Source: Eutypella sp. D-1 (taxonomy: Eukaryota > Ascomycota > Sordariomycetes > Xylariales > Diatrypaceae). Taken from it: DNA of 64,000 bases. Of the stretch, positions 33,266-43,983 are shown piece after piece. Both the position numbers and the translations under genes were made by a program. Each line of letters opens with the position of its first letter. The stretch's first letter is position 1. The stretch spans positions 558,001-622,000 of the forward strand of contig JAJTTP010000010.1 of the NCBI GenBank assembly GCA_023313575.1. The letters are read 5' to 3'. Under the pieces are notes generated by a model, which was not told the origin of the DNA, ran no database searches, and saw only the letters and a program-made list of their open reading frames with translations.

Positions 33266-35645
33266 CTATTGACATCAAGTAGCTGTAGATCACCGTGCAT
33301 GAACCCCGGATGGCTTGGGGAATACCGAACTATTCGGTAATGTATCCAATGATGTTTCTGGATTGCCTCCCCGCATGGCATCATCTATGAATCCCAAATA
33401 GGCCAAGTCAAGGTCAATCATTTTTATCACGAAGCTAATTGGCCATCAGATATTGGAGCTGGTAGTAGGTACCGAGGAATTGCCCCCATGAAGGAGCAGT
33501 CCATAGTATGATTGAAACCGTAAGATGGATAAGTAGTTCTAGATAGAGATATGTCGAATTAAAAAGAAAACAGGAAACTCAGTGTTTCTGGACTGTTTCC
33601 GTTCATGAAAGTGCATCTTGAAACGCTTTGGCGCTTATTTTTGACCTACATCGAGGATCTTCAGCCGAGCTAATGTATTGCGTGGCAGACCTCCCGGAAC
33701 GGTAGCTAAATGGGCACAAGGGCGTCTGGGTGTATCCATGTGATACGGTCAGCTCAAGGCATTGCTCGCTACTCAGCTCCCACGATCATCCTAGCACCAT
33801 GATCTCTGCTGAACCTATCTCCTTCACTCACTGCAAGCCAAGCTGAGTAAAACGAGAACATCCCCTCCACAGGGCCATGCACGGCGCCTAAGTCGGTAGG
33901 TGAGTGTTGCAACTTGATTTTGTTCTCTATGCGCAATCGGCAGTTGCCGCTTACATTGCCTTCAATAGTCGCGAACCTGGAATGGGAACCATCAGCGTCA
34001 ATCGTCATGACCTCGACGTGGGTAGAATAACACTGCCGGATCCGCTCACGTGATACACAACCCCCAATGATCTCGACCGCATTTACTTTTTGAGAGTAAA
34101 AGGGTTAATTGTGATATTGCTTTGCCAACTGTTTAGGCTACATTTCAGTGCGTTGGATGCGTGCTGGAGATGTATTGGGATAGCATAGTATCGGTTACGT
34201 TAGAGCATTTCTGCCTACAACAGACGGTATTCTTGTGCTTTATCACGACATCCCCGGCGAACTTAACGAGCCGGATGTGGTCTTGATAGATATAGATCTT
34301 ATTCATGTGAAACGGTCATGGGAGGCTATGCTCTACCTACTCATTTCCGAGGACGAGGATCCTAGTGTTTAATTAGTTCTATAGTTTCCTCCATCCCATC
34401 GCTTTGAGCCACTGAATGTTTTATGGGGTTTAACACGTATTCTGGCAAACGCTTAAGGTGTCCAGGCTGATATTCCTGTTGGCGAGTTCCCGTGCGCACC
34501 TGTTGACTGGAATTCAAGCTATGCTTTCTTGTCCAATGCAGCTGACGATTGCATTGATGAACCTGTATCGCTGATTTCGTAGCGGGCTTGATGTTGTTGT
34601 CGTGGTACCTCCCAGGCGTTTGGCCTCTTCCTGTTCCACTGATGAGCGCCGCCATCGGCCCACATGCATGATTGATAGGGGTAAATAGGGATAGTATGCC
34701 CCCACGCCCTCTTTGCAAATCGCCAATATAATAGCTCAAGTCCTAAACAGAATCGCCCATAGAGTATTATACCTAGTAGGAATTTACTTTCATTGTTCCT
34801 AATTAAATCCATTATGAGAAGGGCAGGATACATAACTTACATAATATTCAAGTTATGGCCCAGGTACCTCTGAGAGGATTTATGGTAACCTGAGAAAGCA
34901 CAGACTTTGAAAGGGACCACGAGGGCAGTACGAAAGTCTTGGTATTATAGTAGAGATATAGATGTTGATTCCAAGAAGATTGTATTGATGGTGGTAATGA
35001 TGTTGTAGAATCTAAGTTCTACAGTCTGGTACGGGAGTAGCTGGGACCGTCCAAATACCACTGGGCTAGGGTCACCCCTACCAATGTAGGTGATAGTTCC
35101 TACTCAGGACGTAGCTATTCATTCCATTAGAATACAGGATGCCATACTAAATTTCGGCGGAGTGTATGGCGGGTTTTGAATCATGCCAAAGAAACGAGTG
35201 ATCCAATTAATGCTATATAAACTTTAGGTTCGTATACTACAAGTGGGATTGGAATTCCTAATATTTAGTGAAACAGTGATTGAAATCCTGTGTACCCATT
35301 TTGATAAAGTATACTACTTGGTTTAGGATGCCTAGCCCTATATTTATTACTTACCCAGGCGGTATGCAATTGACAATAATGATGGTTCTTCTGATTGGCT
35401 AGTTGGCAATATCTTGTGTTCTGTATGATCTGCATGCCCTACGCTAGAACGACGTCATGCATATTCATATACGTCGACACCAGCAAACGCGATAAGCGCC
35501 ATAAGTTTGAGGGAAACTGACCACAACTTTGAACACTTGGAATAACTTCCATACTTACGTAGAATGTTTATCTGACTTACTTCATACCTAGGCAGTCCAT
35601 ACCCACATTACTAAAGCACATGAAGATAGACCAATATTTCCTACG
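33266..35645. other. Intergenic region of 2.4 kb with a possible gene remnant
   Basis: Divergent gap between the P450 and the small hydrophilic protein gene. The only structured-looking frame is the reverse-strand stretch at about 33769-34107, listed separately. The 125-codon minus frame at 34362-34739 and those overlapping it show no motif. Confidence 0.5.
33769..34107 (-). pseudogene. Possible remnant or exon of an unrecognised gene
   Basis: The reverse frame is open for about 110 codons, beginning upstream of any ATG. It has protein-like composition: VEIIGGCVSRERIRQCYSTH, then IEGNVSGNCRLRIENKIKLQ, then DLGAVHGPVEGMF, ending ARMIVGAE-stop. The first in-frame ATG is at 34008. A pyrimidine-rich stretch before 34107 could be an acceptor, so this may be a 3' exon whose 5' exons I could not find, or a decayed fragment. 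I do not recognise the family. Confidence 0.25.
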
Positions 35646-36259
35646 ATGGAGCCCTCAGGAGATACACAGCCGCCTCCCGATGCAGCCTACAAGGTCGAGG
35701 GCAACCCAGTGACTAAAACCCCGGCGGAACAGCATGAGACCCAGTATCATCTGAGTGAAACTCCCACCGAAAAGCGCAAATCTACCGGTGGCCAGCCATT
35801 GCCCCCCCTGGAGCATGCTGTGCCTTCTAGCCTCGGGTGGGGAAGCCGCGATGACGGGTCGCAGGTAGAAGAGCGATTCGGAATCACGGCCGTGAAAGCG
35901 GGGCATCGCCGAGAACTGGACGGCGACAAGATGCGCGGATTGAACGAGGGCGAAGTGGCCGACACCGTGTCGCGTAAGCCAGGGGCATCGGGAACACAGC
36001 CGGACTTGGCAAGCGACCTCGACCGGTGGGTACATCAATAATTTCCAAACTGAACATGCCCAGTCCCCCCCTTCATTCAATGCTAAGACGCATGGTACTT
36101 TTATTTGCGTTCGCCTCAGCTGACATGCCATGCCAATATAGAAAGAAACGAGAGCAGGCGTCGGTTAGAGAAGCTGTCAAGGAGCAGAAGGAGCATAGCC
36201 AGCTACCCGAGTTCGGCGACCGCCGTGGTACGCAAAAAGAAGGTCTTGAAGAGCTTTAA
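35646..36259 (+). CDS. Small hydrophilic conserved fungal protein, function unknown (2 exons)
   Basis: Exons 35646-36025 and 36142-36259 join in phase (116-nt intron) to 165 residues; the junction rebuilds DLASDLDRKKREQASVREAV. The protein is charged and disordered-looking, rich in Glu, Lys, Pro and Gly, with no signal peptide or membrane segment. Notable stretches are PPLEHAVPSSLGWGSRD, HRRELDGDKMRGLNEGEVAD and RKPGASGTQPDLASDLDR. I recall similar small proteins in Sordariomycetes with the order LEKAIPxSLGWG, REL(E/D)GExMR, GEGxVxDAVxxKPG and DLDRKKxEQ, often ending in a Gly-rich tail; that tail is missing or replaced here (HSQLPEFGDRRG ...). The family link is from memory of pattern and the role is unknown. 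It stands alone between the P450 and the GH64 gene. Confidence 0.6.
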
Positions 36260-38577
36260 GGTCACTAAATGCATCGGGTTGGCGCTAGAGCCTTTTCTTG
36301 CATTACGTGTTGCACTCACCTGAGTCGACAATTCAGGTGGTGAGGCAATGTGAGTGTGTGAAGCTTACTGTAAGACCGACGGACGGCCGAGAGCCTCGAT
36401 GATGCGACCAGGCTGCTATTTGACTAGAATGCGGAGATAGTGCGAGGACAGTCTTGGACTCGCTTAAGGCGACAGTTAATTGACCAGGATGAAGCATCGG
36501 TCTATTTAAAGACTTCAATCTTCGAAAGCATCAATGGATACCCCGGTATAGTAGGTCATGTATGAAGTATCATTACTGCCGTGCCATGGAGATAGAATGC
36601 TATAGCGTGTAAGTCGATCGAGTTACGCTATGGCAATTATGTGTAGGGGGATGCATCACCAGCCCAGGGCATAACGTAAGTATTTATTTCATATCGATTT
36701 TCCGTTCCTAGTTCGATTGTAACTCCAGTGTATAAGCTCAACATAGATTGTCAATCATCTCAAGATCGGAAAATGTGAAGACGATCAAGTTGATCAACGC
36801 CGATCTCCCGAAGCGGCTATCTAGGCAGCTCCAGTATACTATAACCCTCACATTCTTACGCCCCACGGCTTATTCAGTTAGCACCGTCAGGGGCATAGCA
36901 GGGCGACTTGTACCTCCAAATCTGGAAACCACTTGCCTATTTTAGCACATTAGAGGTCTTAGTGGTCTCCGCCCTAGACGATATCTCACCACTATCAACG
37001 TGATAATACTTTCGGGCCGTGCCAATCTTCGCATCTGCGCGCTACTGGACGAGTCAAACCGAATAACATGGAAGGGTAAGGACTTTTTAAAGGGCATCTC
37101 CAAAACTGGAATGCGCCTTGGCCCACTACTTGGCAGCTTTGGCTGGATTATACGGCCTATTTGCGTTTGCTTATGCTTACCAGTTGTCCAGGAAGATGCT
37201 ACTAGCTTCCCATGTCCCACCCAAATATCGAATTCTTCTTTGAACATGAGAGAAGCTACCTTGTCAATTGTATGCTATGATCGACATCGCCGTCCAACGC
37301 TGTGGAGAATATTGAACCAAGCGGGATCGATGCAGCGAAGATCTTGAGCGCGGGGGGCAGTGATAGTCAGCGGCTCCGGGACAGTTGATGGGGCTAAACC
37401 GACTACAGCAACGTTGCGGCGATTTCTTGAGATGCCCTACCGGAACATGGGGGCCCCAGCTCGATCATGGAGATGGTGTGGTTCAAGGGGTAACATGTTA
37501 CGTACTAGAATGCATAGGGCGCGTATGAACATGAAATTATGTCTTGGTGAGCAGAAATGATTTCCAGTTGAGCAATACCGGGATACCCTAATACGCCCGT
37601 GTCGATGGTAAGTTTCTGAGTTAAAGTTCATCCAGACGTTTGGGGATGTTTCGTAATGGCGATAACTCACATGGAGAGGACACGAAAAACATAGCACATA
37701 CGCTGCCCTGTATTTAAACCTGATTATATGATGAGGAAGTAAACGAGGCGATGCCATTGCAAAACAAGGAGTGCATGGTAGCACAATTAATCACCTTGAC
37801 AGGGGTTGCATACTCAGATGGTACCTGCATATTGACACCGTATAAGTATTGGCTATTGGACAAAATATGAGTCTTAGGTGGCAGTAAGATAAGCTTCCTG
37901 TAAGCGGTCATCTAGGAGCTGTGGGTAGATGAGGAGCTTGAGGGGGAAGTATTCGTTGAGGTTTGTCTCTAGAATTATCCAAGATGTTGGCTCAATATGA
38001 AAGATGGCCCGATTTGGAAGGTAAGCATTGTAGACTAGCATTTCTGATTGGCCAGACTAGAACTTTCGGGCCGCATTAGGGCCAGATTTGGCCCAAGAAG
38101 GAAGGCTGTGGGACCCCTGTCCCGGAACCCAACCAGACGGGCTTCTCCATAGAGGCGCGTCGGCCGCAACGTTTCCCTCACCTGACATGACCGAGATTTG
38201 GGGCAACGCAGAGACAACTGATACCTAAGTAGGTACCAGACGGTGCTGCGAGGGTAGGTGCCTGCATGTCAAGCAGAGTAAGTTCACATTTGTAGAACAC
38301 CCGGCAGCTTACTTCAAGCATATATATATAGGCCGTGCTTTAGACTTCGATGGTGAGCTTGAACTCTCCGTCTCGCATGGCAGCGCAGCAAAACCTTATA
38401 CCAGTTCTCCTGATAGAACAGCCTTTCATTTACCTGAGCTCCCCCCATCAACAGTGGTCATTCCCTTTTTCCTGTTCATACCCTATTCAACTTTCTTACA
38501 ATCCTTAAGTATCATTTTAACGCCCTACCTAACACTATCTTTTAAATTCAACATTGCAATACCACATACCATAAACC
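36260..38577. other. Intergenic region of 2.3 kb, no gene recognised
   Basis: Only short, motif-free frames on both strands (up to about 115 codons at 37000-37347 plus and 37437-37784 minus). The last 250 bp are T/C-rich and contain TATATATA at about 38321, fitting the GH64 promoter. Confidence 0.5.
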
Positions 38578-39870
38578 ATGCATGGACTGTTAGGATTGGC
38601 GGTTGCCGCCACGGCCTTCCTCGGGCAAACTCTCGCCCGGCCCCTCCTTGCTACTCCTGGTGATGTCGAGGACTTGTGGATCACCGAAGAAAATACCATC
38701 AACGGAACCATTCCTACCAATATGGTTACTCAGTCTAACCCCCTGAAGTTTTCTCTTCACAACAACTGGGGAGGTAGCAACATGGTTGCCTACGTCACGG
38801 GTAGAGACAGCAACGATCAGGTTGTTATGTTGACCAGCTCTGGTCAATTCTACTACCCTAACCCGGCTGGTAGTGAGGTGCCCGTTGACATCCCCTCCGA
38901 TGCCGGCATCGCCATCCCGCTTGGCGGTAAGGGGGAGACTACGGATTTCACCGTCCCAGATTTTATCAGCTCCGGCCGTGTGTGGGTCTCTGACGGTGAG
39001 CTCCTGTTCTTTACGGTCCTCGCCGGGGATGGCAAGGTTGCTCTAGTTGAGCCTTCATTTGCCAACCCGTCCGACCCGTCGGCTGGCCAGAACTGGGGTT
39101 TCGTAGAGCTCACCAATAATGAGGGTGGCATCTACGCAAACATCTCCTTCGTCGACTTTATCGGCCTGGTCATAAGTATGCGTCTCACCCTCGGTAGCGG
39201 CGATCAGCAGACCGTCCATGGCTTGGCTCCTGAGGCTCTCAGCTCTATTTGCACCGACCTTGGTGAACAAACTGCTCTCGACGGACAGCCCTGGGACCAG
39301 ATGTGCGTGAAGCGTGAAGACGGCACTCCGCTCCGCATCCTCGCCCCTAACATTTACATCGCGTCCAACCCGGGCACCATGGACGGTTACTACACGGAGT
39401 ACATTGACCAGGTGTGGGACAAGTACAGCAACGAGGACCTAATCATCGACACCCAGGGAGAATGGGGTCAGGTTCCTTGCCGTGTCCAGGGCAGTGACAT
39501 GCTATGTCAGGGTGACAGCTTGCCGTACCCTAAGCCGACTATCGTTGACGTCTGGGGCTGTAACTCGGGTCCTTTCGCCAACGTCGGTGATGCTCTGCAC
39601 AAGGCTATTGTGGCCCGCATGTGCGCTGCCTTCCACCGCACGGAGCTTCTGTTAGAGGGAGGCAACGTTACTCCCTCTCTGGGGTCTTCTGCCTACTACA
39701 CTCAGAACCCTACCTCCCACTACAGTCGCCTCGTGCACAAGTACGAGGTCGATGGCAAGGGCTATGCGTTCTCTTACGACGACGTCAATGTTAGCGGTGA
39801 GAACGAGGCTGGCGTTGTGGCCGGTCCCAACCCCCAGCTTCTCGAGCTCTTCATCGGAGGGGGGATGTAG
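38578..39870 (+). CDS. Secreted glycoside hydrolase family 64 (beta-1,3-glucanase) protein
   Basis: A single exon of 430 residues in the context AAACCATGCATG. Residues 1-21 (MHGLLGLAVAATAFLGQTLA) are a signal peptide with a likely cut after Ala20. The mature part has the GH64/thaumatin-like start: PLKFSLHNNWGGSNMVAYVTGRD, SSGQFYYPNP, GRVWVSDGELLFFTV, ANISFVDFIGLVISMRL and the C-terminal VDVWGCNSGPF and HKAIVARMCAAFHRTELL blocks. GH64 enzymes cut long-chain beta-1,3-glucan, releasing pentasaccharides; in fungi they act on the cell wall or on other fungi. Several Asn-x-Ser/Thr sites (for example NGTI, NISF, NVTP, NVSG) and paired cysteines fit secretion. Catalytic acidic residues were not mapped. 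The gene stands alone with no neighbouring cell-wall genes. Confidence 0.88.
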   Translation: MHGLLGLAVAATAFLGQTLARPLLATPGDVEDLWITEENTINGTIPTNMVTQSNPLKFSLHNNWGGSNMVAYVTGRDSNDQVVMLTSSGQFYYPNPAGSEVPVDIPSDAGIAIPLGGKGETTDFTVPDFISSGRVWVSDGELLFFTVLAGDGKVALVEPSFANPSDPSAGQNWGFVELTNNEGGIYANISFVDFIGLVISMRLTLGSGDQQTVHGLAPEALSSICTDLGEQTALDGQPWDQMCVKREDGTPLRILAPNIYIASNPGTMDGYYTEYIDQVWDKYSNEDLIIDTQGEWGQVPCRVQGSDMLCQGDSLPYPKPTIVDVWGCNSGPFANVGDALHKAIVARMCAAFHRTELLLEGGNVTPSLGSSAYYTQNPTSHYSRLVHKYEVDGKGYAFSYDDVNVSGENEAGVVAGPNPQLLELFIGGGM

Positions 39871-40737
39871 AAATACAGGACCAGTACCAATATCAACACC
39901 ATCACCAACAGGTATCACAAACCAGGATGCATTCGACCTAGTACTTTGCGTCCTATCACCGCTTCGTTACGATATCATGGCAACTTCTTTTCTATATATA
40001 GTAAGCCGGCGACCTTTGTCGCTGTCCGAATCGCACATACATTCTTGTACATACTTATTTTATCTTCGCAATTGAAACTTTCACAGAAGAATCATATAAG
40101 CCCTCGTGACAGTAATTTCGATTTTGAACTTCTGATATTTGATGATTAATCCTTTTTCCTTCTGCCGATTGTTCCTATATTACCAGAGCTGGAGCCAAAG
40201 CGTCGGGTTTAAATACTCAAATGCGTCAGCAAGATGAATGTGCAGTGATCATATGTAGGACTAAGGGTTGAGAAGTCTTCTTCGTGAACTTGTATGATGA
40301 ATGCTAGACTATGTCCCTCATATCATAAAGAAATCCCGGAGGCATGGCAAATTGACGCTGTTGGTTCCACGAGTTTCTATGACGTTTGCGCTCGAACAAA
40401 GATAATTTGGTAGTCCGACATGGGTTATTTCACAAGCGCTGGGGAAGTGACAGCACTCCATTCCTGAAGCCGGAATTGGGATGAAAGTTGGACTGCAACT
40501 CGTAATCAGTCCCTGAGATGCATGGATTTTTAAGCTTGATAATTTCGTGTCAATGCAGCTTAGATTGTGCTGCTCGCTACATGTTCGGTGTCAAACTTTG
40601 CCCTCCAAGTTCCCTTGACAAGAAAGGCTGAGACCTGGTGAGGTCTTTGTATTCACCTATACCTTCACACTTATACGAATGGATAGTACCTGTCCAACAA
40701 TGATCCTTATTTTTATTCTTCCTGTTTTTAGCTGAAA
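39871..40737. other. Intergenic region, no gene recognised
   Basis: AT-rich gap between the GH64 gene and the velvet-like gene on the same strand. It should carry the GH64 terminator. No frame with features. Confidence 0.6.
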
Positions 40738-41379
40738 ATGCCTTTCCTCGGATCAGTAGAAGATGGTGACCTACAGAATGGCTGCCGAATTCAGGTCGAA
40801 CCGCCTCGGATGGCCAAACCTGGTCAGATCCTTTACCTACCTCTTGTAGTCAATTGTATAAGTCAAGAGGGTGCCCGAGTCAAGAGCTGGGTCAGGGTGG
40901 GATTGGTCGATTACGTCCAGGGTCAGCCAGTGACTTTCATTGAGCATTGCATGCAAGGTGGTGGAGGTCAAACCCTGTATGGGAGTCAGCTAAGGTTTCT
41001 CAGAATATGGTAAGAGAAAGACATGGGCCGCGTTTCCTGAGCTGGTCATCAACAGACTCGGGTCATACTGCCTCGTTATAAGCGTAACCTACGAGATGCA
41101 GGTCACAACAGCCAGGGTATCTGGAAACGATCCAAGTGGTTCGAAGATAAGGATATTTTTTCTCAGCCGGATAATCCATGTCATGGAACACTCAGATACA
41201 CGCGTCTTGCTCGGTACGTTTATCCGTTCATGGTAAGGATAAAGCTAATTGATGTTATGGTCTTAGGTGACGAGGAAACGAGAGTCCTCACCCTCCTAAG
41301 TAAGGATCCCCAGTTTTCCGCCGTATGCAATTCCCCCTGCGATAGAGTCCAGCATGTGCGAAAAAGGAAGAGGACTTGA
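40738..41379 (+). CDS. Small velvet-domain-like protein (3 exons), function unknown
   Basis: Exons 40738-40957, 41004-41213 and 41267-41379 join in phase to 180 residues. The 46-nt and 53-nt introns have GT..AG ends and branch-like CTAA sites. The rebuilt protein has IQVEPPRMAKPGQILYLPLV (residues 19-38), a central strand pair WVRVGLVDYVQGQP, TWAAFPELVINRLGSYCLVI and a C-terminal LGDEETRVLTLLSKDPQF. The order PP-x-x-L/V-P-P/L, then aromatic-FP-x-L-x-I-x-x-x-G-x-Y-x-L, resembles the beta-sandwich of velvet transcription regulators and of small fungal proteins related to them. The basic tail RVQHVRKRKRT could be a nuclear-localisation signal. Without splicing all three frames are broken, which is why it is easily missed. 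The velvet link is by pattern only; an unrelated beta-sandwich is possible. It ends 470 bp from the convergent GMC oxidase. Confidence 0.55.
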
Positions 41380-41850
41380 TTGTGGCATGTGAGCTCAGCT
41401 TCCGCCATGTATGGAGAGGCATGTATATAATTGGAGATCGACTTGGGCATTTAATTTCGTCAACGTATTCTCCCGTATCCATGCCATGGCAGGGAAATAG
41501 GAAAGGAAAAGACTCGCAGTGTGCGTGCGGTTAGATTGAACGTAAATCTAGTCGTTTACGCGAAATATTTCCGCAGGCCAAGAGTCTATTTCTAAGCCTC
41601 CAATACTTCAAGACCACCCCCAATCACGGTCACAAAACTTGGGTAGGAATTTCGTTGACTATCCCGTCTGATATGGCTGGTCTTACAATTTCTACTGAAG
41701 TTGAGGAGGTAACGTCTGGAGCGCGATACCAAACATCGTGTAAAACTAACGATCACTTGATTGTGAAAAATGGAAAAAGAAAGACGGAAATAGAAAAGAA
41801 CTAGGCCGTTTGATTTTGTGTAGGACATGGCTACATAATCAAGCATCTAT
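41380..41850. other. Convergent intergenic region
   Basis: Lies between the 3' ends of the velvet-like gene and the GMC oxidase. Only short frames without motif (for example 41592-41846 minus, 84 codons). Confidence 0.6.
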
Positions 41851-43983
41851 CTAGTCGGTACTGTCGCGCAACTCCATGATGAAGATATCAGCGGCCTTCT
41901 CGCCTATCATCAAGGCTGTACTCATAGTATTAGCGCAGACGTTGCGCGGCACGATGCTCATGTCAGCCACCTTGAGGCCGCGCACGCCATAGACCCCGAG
42001 ATTCTCGTCAACGACGCCCATCCCACCATCCCGCGGTGCCATCTTACAGGTACCGAGCCCGTGCCAGCATGTCTGGATGTTTTTGCGAAGGAATTGCTCA
42101 ATTCTCCTATCATCCTCCGCAGTATAAGCCACATCACTAGCGATTTCGGCCGGTGTGGAAACCCCATTCGTGCCGTTAAGCTCGTGCTTTGCAGTTCCAT
42201 TGACCGTGGGAAACACCGCCGCAGCCGCTGACTCGGTAGAAAAGTCAGGAAGGTGAGGTTCGGTGATATTTTCGCCGAGGCATGTCCTCATGCGCCGCGC
42301 GACTTCGCGCTGCTTCTTATACGCCCAAATCTGAGCTTTCAGATCGAATCCGTGCTCGTCTGAGAGGTAGCCTGTTTTGATATTCAAGGGGTCGTCGACA
42401 CTACGTCCGGTGATGTGCTATCATGGGATGCTTAGTCATATGGTGTAGTAAGAACGGCTAGGTGTGCTTACCACGTTGCCACGGGAGTATGGATATGCTG
42501 TATAGACGCCAAGGTTGAAGTACTGTCCAGGTGGAACTTTAGATCGGTCGCCAAAAAACCTATTGTTTGCTGCCGTCAGCTACTGCCACAAGTACAGCGA
42601 GCTAAGAGACTTACCCTGCCACAAAGATCATCGACACCAAGGGCCTAGTAGGTGCGTCTCCAAAGTCTCTGTCCCAGGTGTTCTTGAATTCAGGTCCGAG
42701 GGAGTCGACCTCGGACGGCGTGGGACGAATCTTGGATGACGCGTCGACGCCATTCCAACCGAGCACGGGGTCACTGCGCTCTAGTGCAGCAGAAATAACA
42801 CTCGGCTCGCCGCCATGGTACTTGTCAGGGGTCCCCTCTGGAGGTAGATTGCATGCATAGGGGTAGATGACCAAGTTGTGGTCCTGGTAATTCTGACCTA
42901 CACTGGGCACATCCGCGACGATGGGGACGCCCGCTGCTTCTAGCACCTCTCGGCCCCCGATACCTGAGCGCTCCAGTAGTGGCGCCGTGTCGAGCGTTCC
43001 ACACGAGGCGACGACAAGCTTCCGGGCTTTGATTGTCCTGATGTCCCTCTGTGCGGCTTCGGGCTGGAATGTTGGGTTCGGTCGGAATTCGACCCCTGAC
43101 GCCCTCCGGTCGTCGTCGAAGACAACACGGACAACTTGAGTCTCAACCAGTACGTGTAGGTTGGGGTGCTTGCCGTCCTGAAGCCTTGGATGCAAGTATG
43201 CATGCGCAGCATCCGAACGTCTGCCCTGTGGGGAAACGTACCTCCGCGTCCGCGACACCCCGATGGCGCTGAAATCTTGGAGGTCCTCGACCTCCGGAAA
43301 GCCCACCTGCTGCATAGCCTGCATGAAGTCGTCCTCGCCTTCAGCAGCGTGGAAGCTCCCGCTCGAGACTTGGATTGGCCCGCTGTACCCATGGTGCTCT
43401 TTCCTGCCCTTTCCGTAGTACGTCTCGAACTATCAGTGCAGGCCTCATGGTTAGTCGTGCCGATACTATGCAGTAACGATGACTGACATAAGGACTTGGG
43501 TTGCTTCACGTTACCTTCTTCATGTAAGGCAGTAGGTCTTCAGCCGTCCATCCTTCGATATTCCATGAGTCGAAGTCACAGCTTTGGGGCCGTGTGTACA
43601 TCATGAGGTTGACAGCGGACCCGCCGCCGAGGGTGTTGCCGACCTGGAGGATGGACTCACGACCCGCGAGCTGCTCTTCTTTGACGGTCTTGTGATAGTG
43701 CACTCTGTGTCCCGGGACATAGTTCTGAGGCCACAGAAGAGGGTGGATCACTTCGGGCGCATTATAGCTATCGTGACCGCTCTCGATGACTAGGATGGTG
43801 AGGTTGGGGTATGCATCCGCGAGTCTCGACGCCACTACGCAAGCTGCAGTGCCCCCTGGAGATGGTCAGTAATGGCTCGAGTGAATCTTTACCATGAGGG
43901 ACTATTTTGATATTGTCCTTACCTCCTGCAATAATCACGTCTACCTCTTGGAGCCCATTAGGCAGTGTGGTGTATACGCCCAT
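41851..43983 (-). CDS. GMC-family FAD oxidoreductase, alcohol-oxidase-like (5 exons)
   Basis: Exons 43983-43923, 43855-43515, 43429-42615, 42559-42472 and 42417-41851 join in phase to 623 residues, the usual GMC length. The first intron splits the FAD dinucleotide fold: the joined text is DVIIAGGGTAACVVASRLAD (about residues 15-34), with the matching ILVIESGHD acid-ended strand. GNTLGGGSAVNLMMYTRP is the GMC signature 1, and VVASCGTLDTAPLLERSGIG the signature 2 region. The active-site pair is His554 (CWHGLGTCKM) and Asn598 (CANTMSTALM), the His-Asn type seen in alcohol oxidases. The sequence between (WTAEDLLPYMKKFETYYGKG, HHGYSGP) is closest to methanol/short-chain alcohol oxidases rather than glucose oxidase. 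No signal peptide, and the C-terminus ELRDSTD is not a PTS1, so it is probably cytosolic. Oxygen-dependent oxidation of an alcohol to aldehyde plus H2O2 is inferred; substrate unknown. Confidence 0.88.

Noticed and set aside
34182..34371. A 63-codon plus frame (reading TDGILVLYHDIPGELNEP) without a start codon
   Set aside because: Protein-like in part but too short, no start, no acceptor that links it to another exon.
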